Virus record (IMG/VR): IMGVR_UViG_3300006805_000070
Location: 1 to 37,724 of that record
DNA: 37,724 nucleotides
Origin: a virus
Direction: 5' to 3' (one strand)
Shown piece by piece: positions 8,409-15,624 of this stretch; within the stretch, counting starts at the first letter, position 1; each line of letters begins with the position of its first letter. Below the pieces are notes generated by a model. The model saw nothing but the letters and a program-made list of their open reading frames with translations, made no database searches and was not told the origin of the DNA. Position numbers and translations under genes: made by a program.

Positions 8409-8704
8409 AAAAAAAATTCAAGTACGTGCTCTTCCGCCCAAGCGAGAAGGTCCACGATTACCGCAGGTGCAACCTGCATGTTCTCCAGCTTGTTCCGCTC
8501 GTCGCTCAGGAGCATGCCGGTCTTGCTGCGGACCTGCACCAAGGCGTCCAGAAACTCGTCGCGGATATCGTGGAGGAAAGGAAGTTGCACAATGACGTCA
8601 GGGTCCTTGACGATCCTGACCAGGGTGTTGAGCAAACCGAAGGACATGAAGACCTCGATCGTGGATCCGTCAAGAGTCTTCAGAGTATAGTTGGCGTCGG
8701 CCAT
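8327..8704 (-). CDS. Tail assembly chaperone, G-like
   Basis: 125 residues from ATG at 8704 (MADANYTLKTLDGSTIEVFM); a TTG at 8716 is possible but less likely. The unshifted product ends in KALTPSTPG. Position between the major tail tube and the tape measure, size, and an overlapping -1 frame with a slippery heptamer identify it as the equivalent of lambda G. G coats the tape measure in the assembling tail and is absent from the mature virion. A hairpin terminator lies upstream at 8726-8762, so expression is probably much lower than that of the tail tube gene. Confidence 0.85.
   Translation of the reverse strand: MADANYTLKTLDGSTIEVFMSFGLLNTLVRIVKDPDVIVQLPFLHDIRDEFLDALVQVRSKTGMLLSDERNKLENMQVAPAVIVDLLAWAEEHVLEFFLSQATRLHKINQKNEKVLKALTPSTPG
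8408..8414 (-). other. Programmed -1 ribosomal frameshift site T TTT TTA
   Basis: In the G frame the codons read GAA TTT TTT TTA TCT (minus strand), so T TTT TTA sits with the correct phase for simultaneous slippage of both tRNAs. It is the same heptamer used by HIV-1 gag-pol. A shift here enters the open T frame at ATC (8408-8406). The heptamer is part of a run of eight T residues, so transcriptional slippage is also possible. Confidence 0.85.
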
Positions 8705-8725
8705 GAAATAGTCCAATAGACGTGG

Positions 8726-8762
8726 AAAGGCATCCTCGTAATATGATCACGAGGATGCCTTT
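8726..8762 (-). terminator. Hairpin terminator between tail tube and chaperone genes
   Basis: A perfect 14-bp inverted repeat (8726-8739 with 8749-8762, loop of 9 nt) lies between the tail tube stop (8790) and the G start (8704). On the minus strand the stem ends in GCCTTT, a short U-run. It probably terminates most transcripts after the abundant tail tube message and lets some through to the chaperone and tape-measure genes. Confidence 0.7.
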
Positions 8763-8789
8763 GTGCAAGTAGAGATTGTAGTTTAGATT

Positions 8790-9593
8790 TTAGAAGTCAC
8801 TAAAGAGCGCGACGGAGCCCTTACCCTGGAACAGGGAGTAGAAGGTGTCAGTAGACACGAGATCGTATGGGACCATCTCATATGGCATGTTTCCATACTG
8901 GTCAGTAGTCGAACCCACAGTGAAGCCCTTCGTGATTCTTACCTTGGGAAGGAGCAGAATGATCGGCTGACCACCTTCAGGAAGAGGACACACAATCTTC
9001 GCCGCAAAATACGGCTGAGCTTGCTTGGCCCCGACGTCGATACGATTAACCTTAGTCACACGGTCACCGACCGAGAAATCATTATCCGTATCAACGGCAG
9101 TAGCAGCCGTAAAAGTACCGGTCACCTGGTTCGTTGCAAATACACCATCTGAAGCGAGCTGCCCAACGTGCACGAGATCACCAGCGTTGCCCCGCTGAAC
9201 TATAATCCAGTCACCTGTGTTCCAGTCAGGATCAACAGCAGCGTCGGCTACAACAGTCGTTCCACCAGACGTAAGTGCTGTCTTAAGCGTCAGCGCTGTG
9301 TAGTCGTTGGTAGTCGGAGCCTCAAGACCCAATGCATAAGACAAGGTCTTAGAATTATATTCATACACTTCGCAACTTGCACGGATGGGGTTGCCGGTAA
9401 GAGTTGAATAAACAATGGTATTCTGCACACCCTGTGTAAGCTCAGTGTAGGTAGGCTCAGCCGTAATCTGAAAATTCTTCACCAGACCAATCGAATGATC
9501 AGTTGGATTTAGATTGAACAGATCCGCAACCGGACCAATCATCACAGTAGCAGATGCTAGCATAAAGGCAGACGTCTTGGCTTCACCGGCCAT
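8790..9593 (-). CDS. Major tail tube protein
   Basis: 267 residues from ATG at 9593. The upstream AAGGAAG at nine bases is the best Shine-Dalgarno in the area and decides this start over the longer frame. The sequence is rich in small and beta-forming residues, starts with a segment ending in SATVMIGPVADLFNLNPTDHSIGLVKNF, then has EPTYTELTQGV and PIRASCEVYEYNSKTLSYALGLE. This is the pattern of tail tube proteins with a central variable beta insert (about residues 100-190). It lies between the tail terminator and the chaperone genes and is followed by a terminator, consistent with a highly expressed virion protein. Confidence 0.82.
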   Translation of the reverse strand: MAGEAKTSAFMLASATVMIGPVADLFNLNPTDHSIGLVKNFQITAEPTYTELTQGVQNTIVYSTLTGNPIRASCEVYEYNSKTLSYALGLEAPTTNDYTALTLKTALTSGGTTVVADAAVDPDWNTGDWIIVQRGNAGDLVHVGQLASDGVFATNQVTGTFTAATAVDTDNDFSVGDRVTKVNRIDVGAKQAQPYFAAKIVCPLPEGGQPIILLLPKVRITKGFTVGSTTDQYGNMPYEMVPYDLVSTDTFYSLFQGKGSVALFSDF

Positions 9594-9646
9594 CTTATTA
9601 TTCTTCCTTAAATATTGGCGTAATGGTAGTTGATATGTGGCCAATA

Positions 9647-9670
9647 ATGCACTATATTAAAGAGGTGCAT
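9647..9670. promoter_or_regulatory. Inverted repeat ATGCAC-N12-GTGCAT between the RHH gene and the tail tube gene
   Basis: A perfect 6-bp inverted repeat lies in the divergent gap between the tail tube start (9593, minus) and the regulator start (9693, plus). The position suits an operator for the ribbon-helix-helix protein, which would control itself and the tail tube gene. No convincing -35/-10 pair was found. A related pair, ATGCA-N11-TGCAT on the minus strand, lies near 16765-16793. Confidence 0.45.
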
Positions 9671-9692
9671 AATACCGTATTGTGAAGCGAAA

Positions 9693-9893
9693 ATGAAGAA
9701 AAGAGACGATAAATTTCGCCAGACTATTTACCTGAGTCCTGAGCTCAAACAGATGGTAGCTCAGCGGGCTCGTGTGAATCGTAGATCATTCTCAAGCGAG
9801 GCAGTAGCACTTATTGAGGAAGGGATAGACAGCTCGACCAGAATGGACCTAGCTGTCATTGAAGCCATGCGATTAGGAACTATTAAAATTTAG
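9693..9893 (+). CDS. Arc-type ribbon-helix-helix DNA-binding protein
   Basis: 66 residues. The start KFRQTIYLSPELKQMVAQRARVNRRSFSSEAVALIEEGI has the strand-helix-helix layout of Arc/MetJ repressors: an alternating polar/hydrophobic strand (FRQTIYL), then helix 1, then the N-x-R-S-x-x-S-E-A turn typical of Arc (ENGRSVNSEI). It binds DNA as a dimer of dimers. It is the only plus-strand gene inside the minus-strand virion block and is convergent with the HNH gene, sharing four bases at their stops. The start region has only weak Shine-Dalgarno character. Its target is unknown; the inverted repeat at 9647-9670 is the obvious candidate. Confidence 0.82.
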   Translation: MKKRDDKFRQTIYLSPELKQMVAQRARVNRRSFSSEAVALIEEGIDSSTRMDLAVIEAMRLGTIKI

Positions 9894-10627
9894 GGGTATA
9901 CATGAGCGTAGACATCGGGATCGAACTTATTCTTCTTCCTAAGATTCTCGATCGCTGGAAGATATTGAAGGTTCCATATAACGTGGAGCCCACTGACAAT
10001 CTTTCCGCGTAACGGAATAATGTGGTCAACGTGATAACCAACCGGGCAATTTCGATAGAATTCTAGTATAGGGGCACGATCTGCCCAAGTTGGACATTGG
10101 TTTAGCTTAGCGGCTCTGTGTGCAGCCGAATACTCACGAATCTTCCCACGATTGTTATCTACCCACTCTTTCTGCTTCTGTAAGCTTTGTTCCTTGTTAT
10201 TCTCGTACCAAATCTTCGACTGTTCTTTGTAGCGGGCCTCGTTTTCTCGATATCGACGCTTACAGTCGGCCTTATGCTTCTCTCTATACTCTAGTGATTT
10301 GTTGGCCGCCCGCTGTGCTAGTTTTTCTGGATTAGCCAGTCTCCAAGCCTTACGACGTGCAGCATAAGCTTCTGGGTCTTTATCTCTACTTCTTTTGCCG
10401 TATACTCTCTTTTTATCTAGATTGTTACGAGACCATTCTTTAGATCTATCGTTGATAACCTCCTTGTTCTCCTGATAATACTTGTGCGTACGGCCAGAAG
10501 CGCATTGAACACACGTACTACGACCAACATATCTTTCACAGTCATGTCCATTCTTACAAGGCACGCCTGTATAGAACTTCTTCAGTCCTTTCTCCCGAGC
10601 CTCTTCCCTACTAATCAGATCCATCAT
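9890..10627 (-). CDS. HNH endonuclease, free-standing homing type
   Basis: About 245 residues from ATG at 10627 (or 10624). The N-terminus has a zinc-site pattern: YTGVPCKNGHDCERY then STCVQC (C-x3-H ... C-x2-C). A long lysine/arginine-rich helical linker follows. The C-terminal nuclease contains YHVDHIIPLRGKIVSGLHV and WNLQYLPAIENLRKKNKF, the DH...H...N core of HNH enzymes. It sits between the tail terminator and tail tube genes, a typical landing site for selfish homing genes. It is related in layout to the second HNH gene at 31876-32544 (C-x3-H/C-x2-C head, same nuclease pattern), so one may descend from the other or both from a common family. Confidence 0.88.
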   Translation of the reverse strand: MMDLISREEAREKGLKKFYTGVPCKNGHDCERYVGRSTCVQCASGRTHKYYQENKEVINDRSKEWSRNNLDKKRVYGKRSRDKDPEAYAARRKAWRLANPEKLAQRAANKSLEYREKHKADCKRRYRENEARYKEQSKIWYENNKEQSLQKQKEWVDNNRGKIREYSAAHRAAKLNQCPTWADRAPILEFYRNCPVGYHVDHIIPLRGKIVSGLHVIWNLQYLPAIENLRKKNKFDPDVYAHVYP

Positions 10628-10701
10628 CAATCCAACGGTTGGTTCAAATCCAACTCTTCAGTTAGTTCCTAATCTCAATCAAACAACTATTCATTATACC
10701 A

Positions 10702-11148
10702 TCACGAACCAGAATTCGGGTTCAAAAGCATCGTAACGCTAATCATCTGGAAGGCTCTGAGTTCGTCGCGCGACATCGGGGTGAGGTATGTCCCATCTGT
10801 GATCCCCATCCAGGATAGCGCCTCAGCAGTCTCGGCATCGTAGTATACGAGCTTCTTTTCAGGCTGCAGTTCCTCGTACATCCGAGCCATCACCTCCATG
10901 TGCCGCAGCAGGTTGGCATCCTCTGCCAAAGTCACTGTGAAGCCTAGGTTGATGGTATGGATCTTGTCCTCGACGGTGACAGAGAGACCATTGATCCCGA
11001 GGTAGTCAACCAACTGCAGTTCGTGGATATTGGAATGTGCATCCAAATTCAGGAAGGTCATGTTCGAGCTCAATCCCAGTCCACGATATTCCGTGATCCT
11101 CTGCTGAGCAAACTTAACCACACTACCGAATATGTTCTTAATGATCAC
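10702..11148 (-). CDS. Putative tail terminator protein
   Basis: 148 residues from GTG at 11148, with GGAGAAG upstream; the GTG shares one base with the preceding stop. The alpha/beta sequence (INLGFTVTLAEDANLLRHMEVMARMYEELQ, then YDAETAEALSWMGI) gives no motif I can name with confidence. The assignment rests on position: after the gp10-like neck protein and just before the tail tube, where lambda U-type terminators lie. These cap the tail tube and set where growth stops. An alternative is another neck protein. Confidence 0.55.
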   Translation of the reverse strand: MIIKNIFGSVVKFAQQRITEYRGLGLSSNMTFLNLDAHSNIHELQLVDYLGINGLSVTVEDKIHTINLGFTVTLAEDANLLRHMEVMARMYEELQPEKKLVYYDAETAEALSWMGITDGTYLTPMSRDELRAFQMISVTMLLNPNSGS

Positions 11149-11933
11149 TAACTTCTCCGCGCCGAGATCTTCGTCCGGCGTTCTATTTCTCTACCAATAG
11201 CGTTCGGGATTACCTGCCCAACCATGTAGGCGATGGCGGGCTGCACCAACGGGCGATGATGGCTCTTATTATACTGGAATCCAGCGAGCTTCTTGCCTAC
11301 CTCGGATCCAAACGCAACCTTCTCAAGCTTGGCATCAGGGTCGAATTTCCCCTCCAACGCCGCTTGGAGATACGGTGCGATCCGCTTGAAGATCGAGAAC
11401 CTGAGCACTCCCAACAGCTTCCTGAAATCAGTCTTGCTGCTGGCAGCGTTCGGCGCTACCTTCTCAAAGTAGTTGACCTGGGTATTGCCGAGGGTGCTTC
11501 TATAATCAGCCGTCTTGAAGAAGTCACGAAGCTCACCAGTCTGGACAAAGAACCGACTGATGTTATCGATGTCAATCTTACCCTTCTTGGCGAGCTCGGC
11601 TTTCCTGGCAATCGTCTCCTTGCTCAGAGGGAGCCACGTAACACCATGGAACTTCGTCTTCGCGTTCCCAGGCCGCAGTTGTTGAGCAACCAGGGCCTGA
11701 CCAGAACTTAGGTTCTTGATGTTGAGCACATAGGGGTTGCCAGTCGATTTGCCGCCCATGAGAGATACGATCAATGGGAACAACCGAGCTGCCTGCTTAC
11801 CGATAATTATGTCCATATCGGTAGCAAACTTCTTCAGGTAGCCAGCTCGGACCTGAACAGCCCCCTTCTTGACGACCTGATCGAGAACCTGCTGGATGAA
11901 CTTATTGGCGCTGAATGTAGATTTACGGGCCAT
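11148..11933 (-). CDS. Putative neck / tail completion protein (HK97 gp10- or lambda Z-like)
   Basis: 261 residues from ATG at 11933, which overlaps the upstream gene by 11 nt; a GTG at 11951 would add six residues. Basic and helical, with FFVQTGELRDFF in the middle (the T-G-x-L-R pattern common in HK97 gp10-type proteins) and a basic C-terminus ending in AIGREIERRTKISARRS. Proteins of this kind join head and tail. The assignment is from position and this motif; the protein is longer than typical gp10 members (about 140 residues). Confidence 0.6.
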   Translation of the reverse strand: MARKSTFSANKFIQQVLDQVVKKGAVQVRAGYLKKFATDMDIIIGKQAARLFPLIVSLMGGKSTGNPYVLNIKNLSSGQALVAQQLRPGNAKTKFHGVTWLPLSKETIARKAELAKKGKIDIDNISRFFVQTGELRDFFKTADYRSTLGNTQVNYFEKVAPNAASSKTDFRKLLGVLRFSIFKRIAPYLQAALEGKFDPDAKLEKVAFGSEVGKKLAGFQYNKSHHRPLVQPAIAYMVGQVIPNAIGREIERRTKISARRS

Positions 11934-12153
11934 AGATAACCATTGGTCCACTTCGGAACGCAGCTTTCACACCCGAGAAACCATGCTCTTCAAGCCTTGC
12001 ATTTATACAGTTCGGGCAGAGTAGTCCATTACCTTCACCGTCAGGAGAGATCGTCTTCCAAGCATCCCACTCTATAAGCAAGTCAGGGAACCTAGGTGAA
12101 CCGTAGGGTTCTTCGCAATCATAGCACTCCGGATTAAGAACGGATTCTTCCAT
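11923..12153 (-). CDS. Small protein with two CxxC pairs, unknown function
   Basis: 76 residues from ATG at 12153, overlapping the previous stop (TGATG) with GAGG upstream. It contains PECYDCEEP and LLCPNCINARLEEHGF, a zinc-ribbon-like pair of CxxC motifs about 35 residues apart. It is tightly coupled to the head closure and neck genes, so it may be a structural or assembly factor. No family is recognised. Confidence 0.65.
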   Translation of the reverse strand: MEESVLNPECYDCEEPYGSPRFPDLLIEWDAWKTISPDGEGNGLLCPNCINARLEEHGFSGVKAAFRSGPMVIYGP

Positions 12154-12701
12154 CACCTCAACTCAGCTACGGTCAACCCAAGCTGGACATTGCTGCGGAT
12201 GACCTCGCGATTGTCAATGCGATCACCCTCCTGGAGCTCAGAGGCAGAGATGCAGACAACGCGCTCTTGCCACACGTGGGACGCACGTCCAACGTCTTCC
12301 CTGTTGGTGTACTCCATAGCCACCCAGACCGTCCCAAGATCGTTGGTCGAGGACTCCTTCTCCAGGCCCGTCAGAGTGTCCGTCGTTTTGTACTGGCGGC
12401 TCCAGGCAACCTGGGTGTTCATCTCGAACAGGCGGTGGGTCCGATACAAAATACTGGCCCCATACTCTGCGTAGGTGGAGGCCCCTACCGCGTAGATCTC
12501 CCCTGCCCTGGAAGTGATCACATCGCGGAGCTGGACGATGCAGTCACGCTTGACCGTAAGGAGCCGGCGGTTCTCTACCCACAGGAACGCAGGTGGCTCG
12601 CGATCGAGTGGAGTTTCCAGCACCCCCTTGAACGTTCGATCGTTCGAGAGGATGGTGAAGACAGAGTCGAAGCGGGCACCACACGATTCTAGGCTGGGCA
12701 T
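12153..12701 (-). CDS. Putative head-tail joining (head closure) protein
   Basis: 182 residues; the ATG overlaps the stop of the adaptor gene by one base (TGATG). The sequence is beta-rich, with VKRDCIVQLRDVITSRAGEIYAVGA, the kind of segment seen in stopper/head-closure proteins (SPP1 gp16, lambda FII type). Its place immediately after the adaptor supports this role: closing the portal channel and making the tail docking surface. No decisive motif. Confidence 0.55.
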   Translation of the reverse strand: MPSLESCGARFDSVFTILSNDRTFKGVLETPLDREPPAFLWVENRRLLTVKRDCIVQLRDVITSRAGEIYAVGASTYAEYGASILYRTHRLFEMNTQVAWSRQYKTTDTLTGLEKESSTNDLGTVWVAMEYTNREDVGRASHVWQERVVCISASELQEGDRIDNREVIRSNVQLGLTVAELR

Positions 12702-13417
12702 CAGACCCCCGTAATCGGATCGGCCTGAGTGCTGAGTACAAGGAGTACCGGTGCCACAGTCTCTACGCTACCGATAACACCCAACAGATCACTATACATT
12801 CCGCTAATGTAGGTATAGAGCCGATCAAGGTTGAGTTTGGTTAGACGGGCGTAGGTCTTCGTGCCGTTGCTCTCTGACTGGGCGATGCGGAGCTCCAGAG
12901 ACGGGAAGACATTCAATGCGGCCCGACACATCACGAGATCGTTGGCCTTGATCGCATCCGTGGTAGTGGAACTGAATGCGGTCGCAAGGGCTTCCGCTCC
13001 CACAGCGTCCTGGGCTTCCATGTAGGCCCGATGGAGATCGATGTCGGAGTCAGGGAGCTCGCTGGCGTTGACCCCAAGGAAGGCTCGAACGTCATCAGGA
13101 GTGAGCCAGTGTCGGGGGAACTGCACCAGTCGCACGATCTGAGTGAGCGTCCTGGTGATTGCCGCCTTCTGATAACTGACTACGATGGTACGTGTCTCGA
13201 CCTGACCGTCGATTGCAGTGTCGGCTAGGACGATGTTGGTGTAGGTATCCGTAACACCCAGATCAATCGCAACGTCAGTATAGTCAGGGTCCAGGGTACC
13301 ATCGTTTAGACGGATCGAGTAAGTCGCAGTGTTGGCATCCGGGATGGTGGGATTGCCACTGGAATCCGGGAAGACGAAGTTGACGGTGACGCTGGTGCCC
13401 TGGATCCCGTAGATCAC
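12701..13417 (-). CDS. Head-tail adaptor with N-terminal beta domain (gp6-like connector)
   Basis: 238 residues from GTG at 13417 (GTGA overlap with the upstream gene). Residues 1-95 form an immunoglobulin-like beta domain (VTVNFVFPDSSGNPTIPDA..., TRTIVVSYQKAAITRTL). Residues about 105-215 are helical and have LTPDDVRAFLGVNASELPDSDIDLHRAY, the first helix pair of gp6/gp15-type connectors that bind the portal ring. The fused beta domain is extra compared with the usual adaptor of about 110 residues. Confidence 0.7.
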   Translation of the reverse strand: MIYGIQGTSVTVNFVFPDSSGNPTIPDANTATYSIRLNDGTLDPDYTDVAIDLGVTDTYTNIVLADTAIDGQVETRTIVVSYQKAAITRTLTQIVRLVQFPRHWLTPDDVRAFLGVNASELPDSDIDLHRAYMEAQDAVGAEALATAFSSTTTDAIKANDLVMCRAALNVFPSLELRIAQSESNGTKTYARLTKLNLDRLYTYISGMYSDLLGVIGSVETVAPVLLVLSTQADPITGV

Positions 13418-13695
13418 TTAGCGGACTTCCTACGGGGCGTAGGGACTAGGAAGCTGGCTTTGAAGGACTCGATGGCCAACTCTTTATCCTTGCCACTCTC
13501 GATCCAGAAAGCGACGAATTCCTTGTCGGTAGCTTCATCTGGCAGATCAGTGGCTAGGATCCTGATTTGTCCGATAGCAGTCTGATGCTGGACAAACTGA
13601 GTATTGTCTACGACCGTTGGACGCAAACGATGAATAGGACCGGCATGGTTAGGTTGAAGGAGTGACCATGGGCCGGTTGTTTCGACGATCATCAT
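13414..13695 (-). CDS. Hypothetical protein between capsid and adaptor genes
   Basis: 93 residues from the ATG at 13695, which overlaps the upstream stop (TAATG); a second ATG follows directly. Hydrophilic, with TDLPDEATDKEFVAFWIESGKDKELAIESF in the middle and a basic end (PTPRRKSAK). No recognised family. Coupling to its neighbours suggests a head or connector function. Confidence 0.65.
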   Translation of the reverse strand: MMIVETTGPWSLLQPNHAGPIHRLRPTVVDNTQFVQHQTAIGQIRILATDLPDEATDKEFVAFWIESGKDKELAIESFKASFLVPTPRRKSAK

Positions 13696-13880
13696 TAGAC
13701 GTATCTCACCCAACCATCAATGTCTTCGTCATAGAACCAACCAAGTTCGTCTAAACGCAACTTATCTTCATTAGACACTTGGGTGTTGTGGCCAGACCAA
13801 ATCTCGTCATGCTCAGCACAGACACAGTCAGCACCATAACTTTGCAGGATCTGCAGACCCTTAATCACGTTGTCAATCAT
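13695..13880 (-). CDS. Small acidic hypothetical protein
   Basis: 61 residues, starting MIDNVIKGLQILQSYGADCV and ending DEDIDGWVRYV. It is the first gene after the capsid terminator and is coupled to the next gene by TAATG. No family recognised. The surrounding gap (13881-13993) must hold the promoter for the connector genes if the terminator at 13935-13962 is efficient. Confidence 0.6.
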   Translation of the reverse strand: MIDNVIKGLQILQSYGADCVCAEHDEIWSGHNTQVSNEDKLRLDELGWFYDEDIDGWVRYV

Positions 13881-13934
13881 TTCGACTCCAGAGGAATTAC
13901 AGTCAGTATATGGTTATTACGCCAGAAATAAAAA

Positions 13935-13962
13935 GACCCCCGAGCGCGCAGTCTCGGGGGTC
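13935..13962 (-). terminator. Rho-independent terminator after the major capsid gene
   Basis: A perfect 10-bp stem (GACCCCCGAG with CTCGGGGGTC, 8-nt loop) is followed on the minus strand by TTTTTATTT. It lies 30 nt after the capsid stop. It should separate the abundant capsid message from the connector genes. Confidence 0.9.
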
Positions 13963-13993
13963 AAGTTAGATCGCATTTTTCTTATTGGTTATC

Positions 13994-15187
13994 TCAGTGA
14001 TTGTAGTCGAACACTTGGCGCGTATTCGGCCACACGATGCGGAAGCCAGAGTTGACGGTGTTCACGTAGGTAATCGTCTGATTCTGAATCGAACGCTCAT
14101 TCTCGCTGATGCTCGAATTTGCCTCAATCAACTCCTCCAGCGTCTCGCCCTTGGTCATTCCCAAGATCTTACCGGCGGTCATGCTCGACGAAAGAGCGAA
14201 GTTTATCGAGCCCGAGAGAAGGGTCGGCTGACCAATTGAAAAGCCAGAGCCAGCCAGATTGTCGGCCTCGCTGCGGTTGGCAGTCGTCGAAGGGGTAAAG
14301 AGGAGAAGCCACTGGAGATATGCGTCCCAGTCACCCACAACCACGTCGATTGGGTAGCCAGCCTTGGCACGACTAACGAACCACATTAACAGCGCTGTAC
14401 GATTTAGCGTACCTGCCGTAGCGCCCGTGACAAAAGAGGTCTGCTCAACCTCGGTAGCCGCGCTGTTGACGCCATCTCCATTAATCAATAGATCCGTAGC
14501 GACACCAACCTTGCTCATCTCGATCTCACGAGCAACACGCTTAGCATACGGAGTGAGGAGATCAAGGCCAGTACGCCGGGCGAATTCATATGTGGTACGA
14601 ATGCCCGAACCGTGCTTCCAGATCTTGACCGACTGCTCGCTCATGCGGATCGAGCGCACAGGAACACGAGAACCCTCAGCGACCTTCTGTGCATGAGTGT
14701 AATCAGTCTGAGCATCATCAACGACGGTGCTGATCATCTGCACACCCGAAATGACGCGGCTAGAACCAATCAGGGGCTCAACGCGCTCCAACTGATCCTG
14801 CTTATAATTCCACTTGATCAGATCATCGATGACGTCAGGAAAGAGAGCCCGCGAGCCAGGGAAGGTCTGAAACGTCTCAGACGCAGCCTCCATGACAATG
14901 CCACGCTCGAAGTCATTACGAAAAGGTAGATTCAGGTAGGCAAGCGAAGCCTCATAACCGTTGACAAACTTACCGGCATCGTCAACATACTTAAGCTTCT
15001 CATCGGAAGCCTGCGGCTCAATAGCTAGGGTAAGAAAATCACGGAGACCCAGACCATATTCTGCGGCCTGAGCAAGAAGGTTCTCACCAGCTTCTCGGGA
15101 AGTCCCAGGGCTGGCATTGAGAATTCCGCTGAGGAGGGCCTCAGGCGACTTGCGATTACGGGCGAGTTCGAGGAGAGAGCGAGTCAT
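13994..15187 (-). CDS. Major capsid protein (HK97-like fold)
   Basis: 397 residues. The N-terminal third is helical. The middle and C-terminus carry capsid features: GIVMEAASETFQTFPGSRALFPDVIDDLI, VPVRSIRMSEQSVKIWKHGSGIRTTYE (E-loop/P-domain type) and REIEMSKVGVATDLLINGDG (the long spine helix with DLLINGD). There is no obvious Lys-Asn crosslink pair. It lies after the decoration protein and protease-scaffold genes and is followed by a strong terminator. Short N-terminal removal by the protease is possible but not visible. Confidence 0.85.
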   Translation of the reverse strand: MTRSLLELARNRKSPEALLSGILNASPGTSREAGENLLAQAAEYGLGLRDFLTLAIEPQASDEKLKYVDDAGKFVNGYEASLAYLNLPFRNDFERGIVMEAASETFQTFPGSRALFPDVIDDLIKWNYKQDQLERVEPLIGSSRVISGVQMISTVVDDAQTDYTHAQKVAEGSRVPVRSIRMSEQSVKIWKHGSGIRTTYEFARRTGLDLLTPYAKRVAREIEMSKVGVATDLLINGDGVNSAATEVEQTSFVTGATAGTLNRTALLMWFVSRAKAGYPIDVVVGDWDAYLQWLLLFTPSTTANRSEADNLAGSGFSIGQPTLLSGSINFALSSSMTAGKILGMTKGETLEELIEANSSISENERSIQNQTITYVNTVNSGFRIVWPNTRQVFDYNH

Positions 15188-15194
15188 TGTATTA

Positions 15195-15620
15195 TTAAAC
15201 CTTCACGACAACAGCATAACCCGAGCCAACCTCGGTCACAATATTCATCGAATAGGCAGGCGTAGCAGCCGCCGAAACCACACGGGCCTTCACTTCACCC
15301 GACCCAGCGCCTACAACCGTAGAACCAAGAACGACTGCCTCGGCACCAGTCAGGCCCGACTTAACAGGAACTCGGTTGGCAAATTTCAATGCCACGGTGC
15401 CGATCTTGACCCCCTCCTGGAGACGGTCTTCAACTACCTCAAGACGCCCAATGATTTCGTCGCCGTCGCCGGCCAACTTGACCCGAGTGTTCCCTGCGGT
15501 ATCCAAGGCAACAGCCTTGCCCACATCACCAATCACAATCGCAGAGTTCAGCGTGAAACTGAACTGCCAGTCCTCGAAAAAATAACCCTCCATCGAGGGG
15601 GCGTTGCCAATACCAGCCAT
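15195..15620 (-). CDS. Putative head decoration protein
   Basis: 141 residues, beta- and valine/glycine-rich (AIVIGDVGKAVALDTAGNTRVKLAGDGDEIIGRLEVVEDR). Proteins with this look, placed between the protease-scaffold and the capsid gene, trim and stabilise expanded heads (lambda D place in the operon). It starts four bases after the protease-scaffold stop. Sequence similarity to lambda D itself is not evident to me. Confidence 0.65.
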   Translation of the reverse strand: MAGIGNAPSMEGYFFEDWQFSFTLNSAIVIGDVGKAVALDTAGNTRVKLAGDGDEIIGRLEVVEDRLQEGVKIGTVALKFANRVPVKSGLTGAEAVVLGSTVVGAGSGEVKARVVSAAATPAYSMNIVTEVGSGYAVVVKV

Positions 15621-15624
15621 TTAA

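Noticed and set aside
8408-8416. T8 run as a sequencing error splitting one gene
   Set aside because: G and GT organisation with a frameshift at this exact place is normal for siphoviruses, and the heptamer phase is correct.
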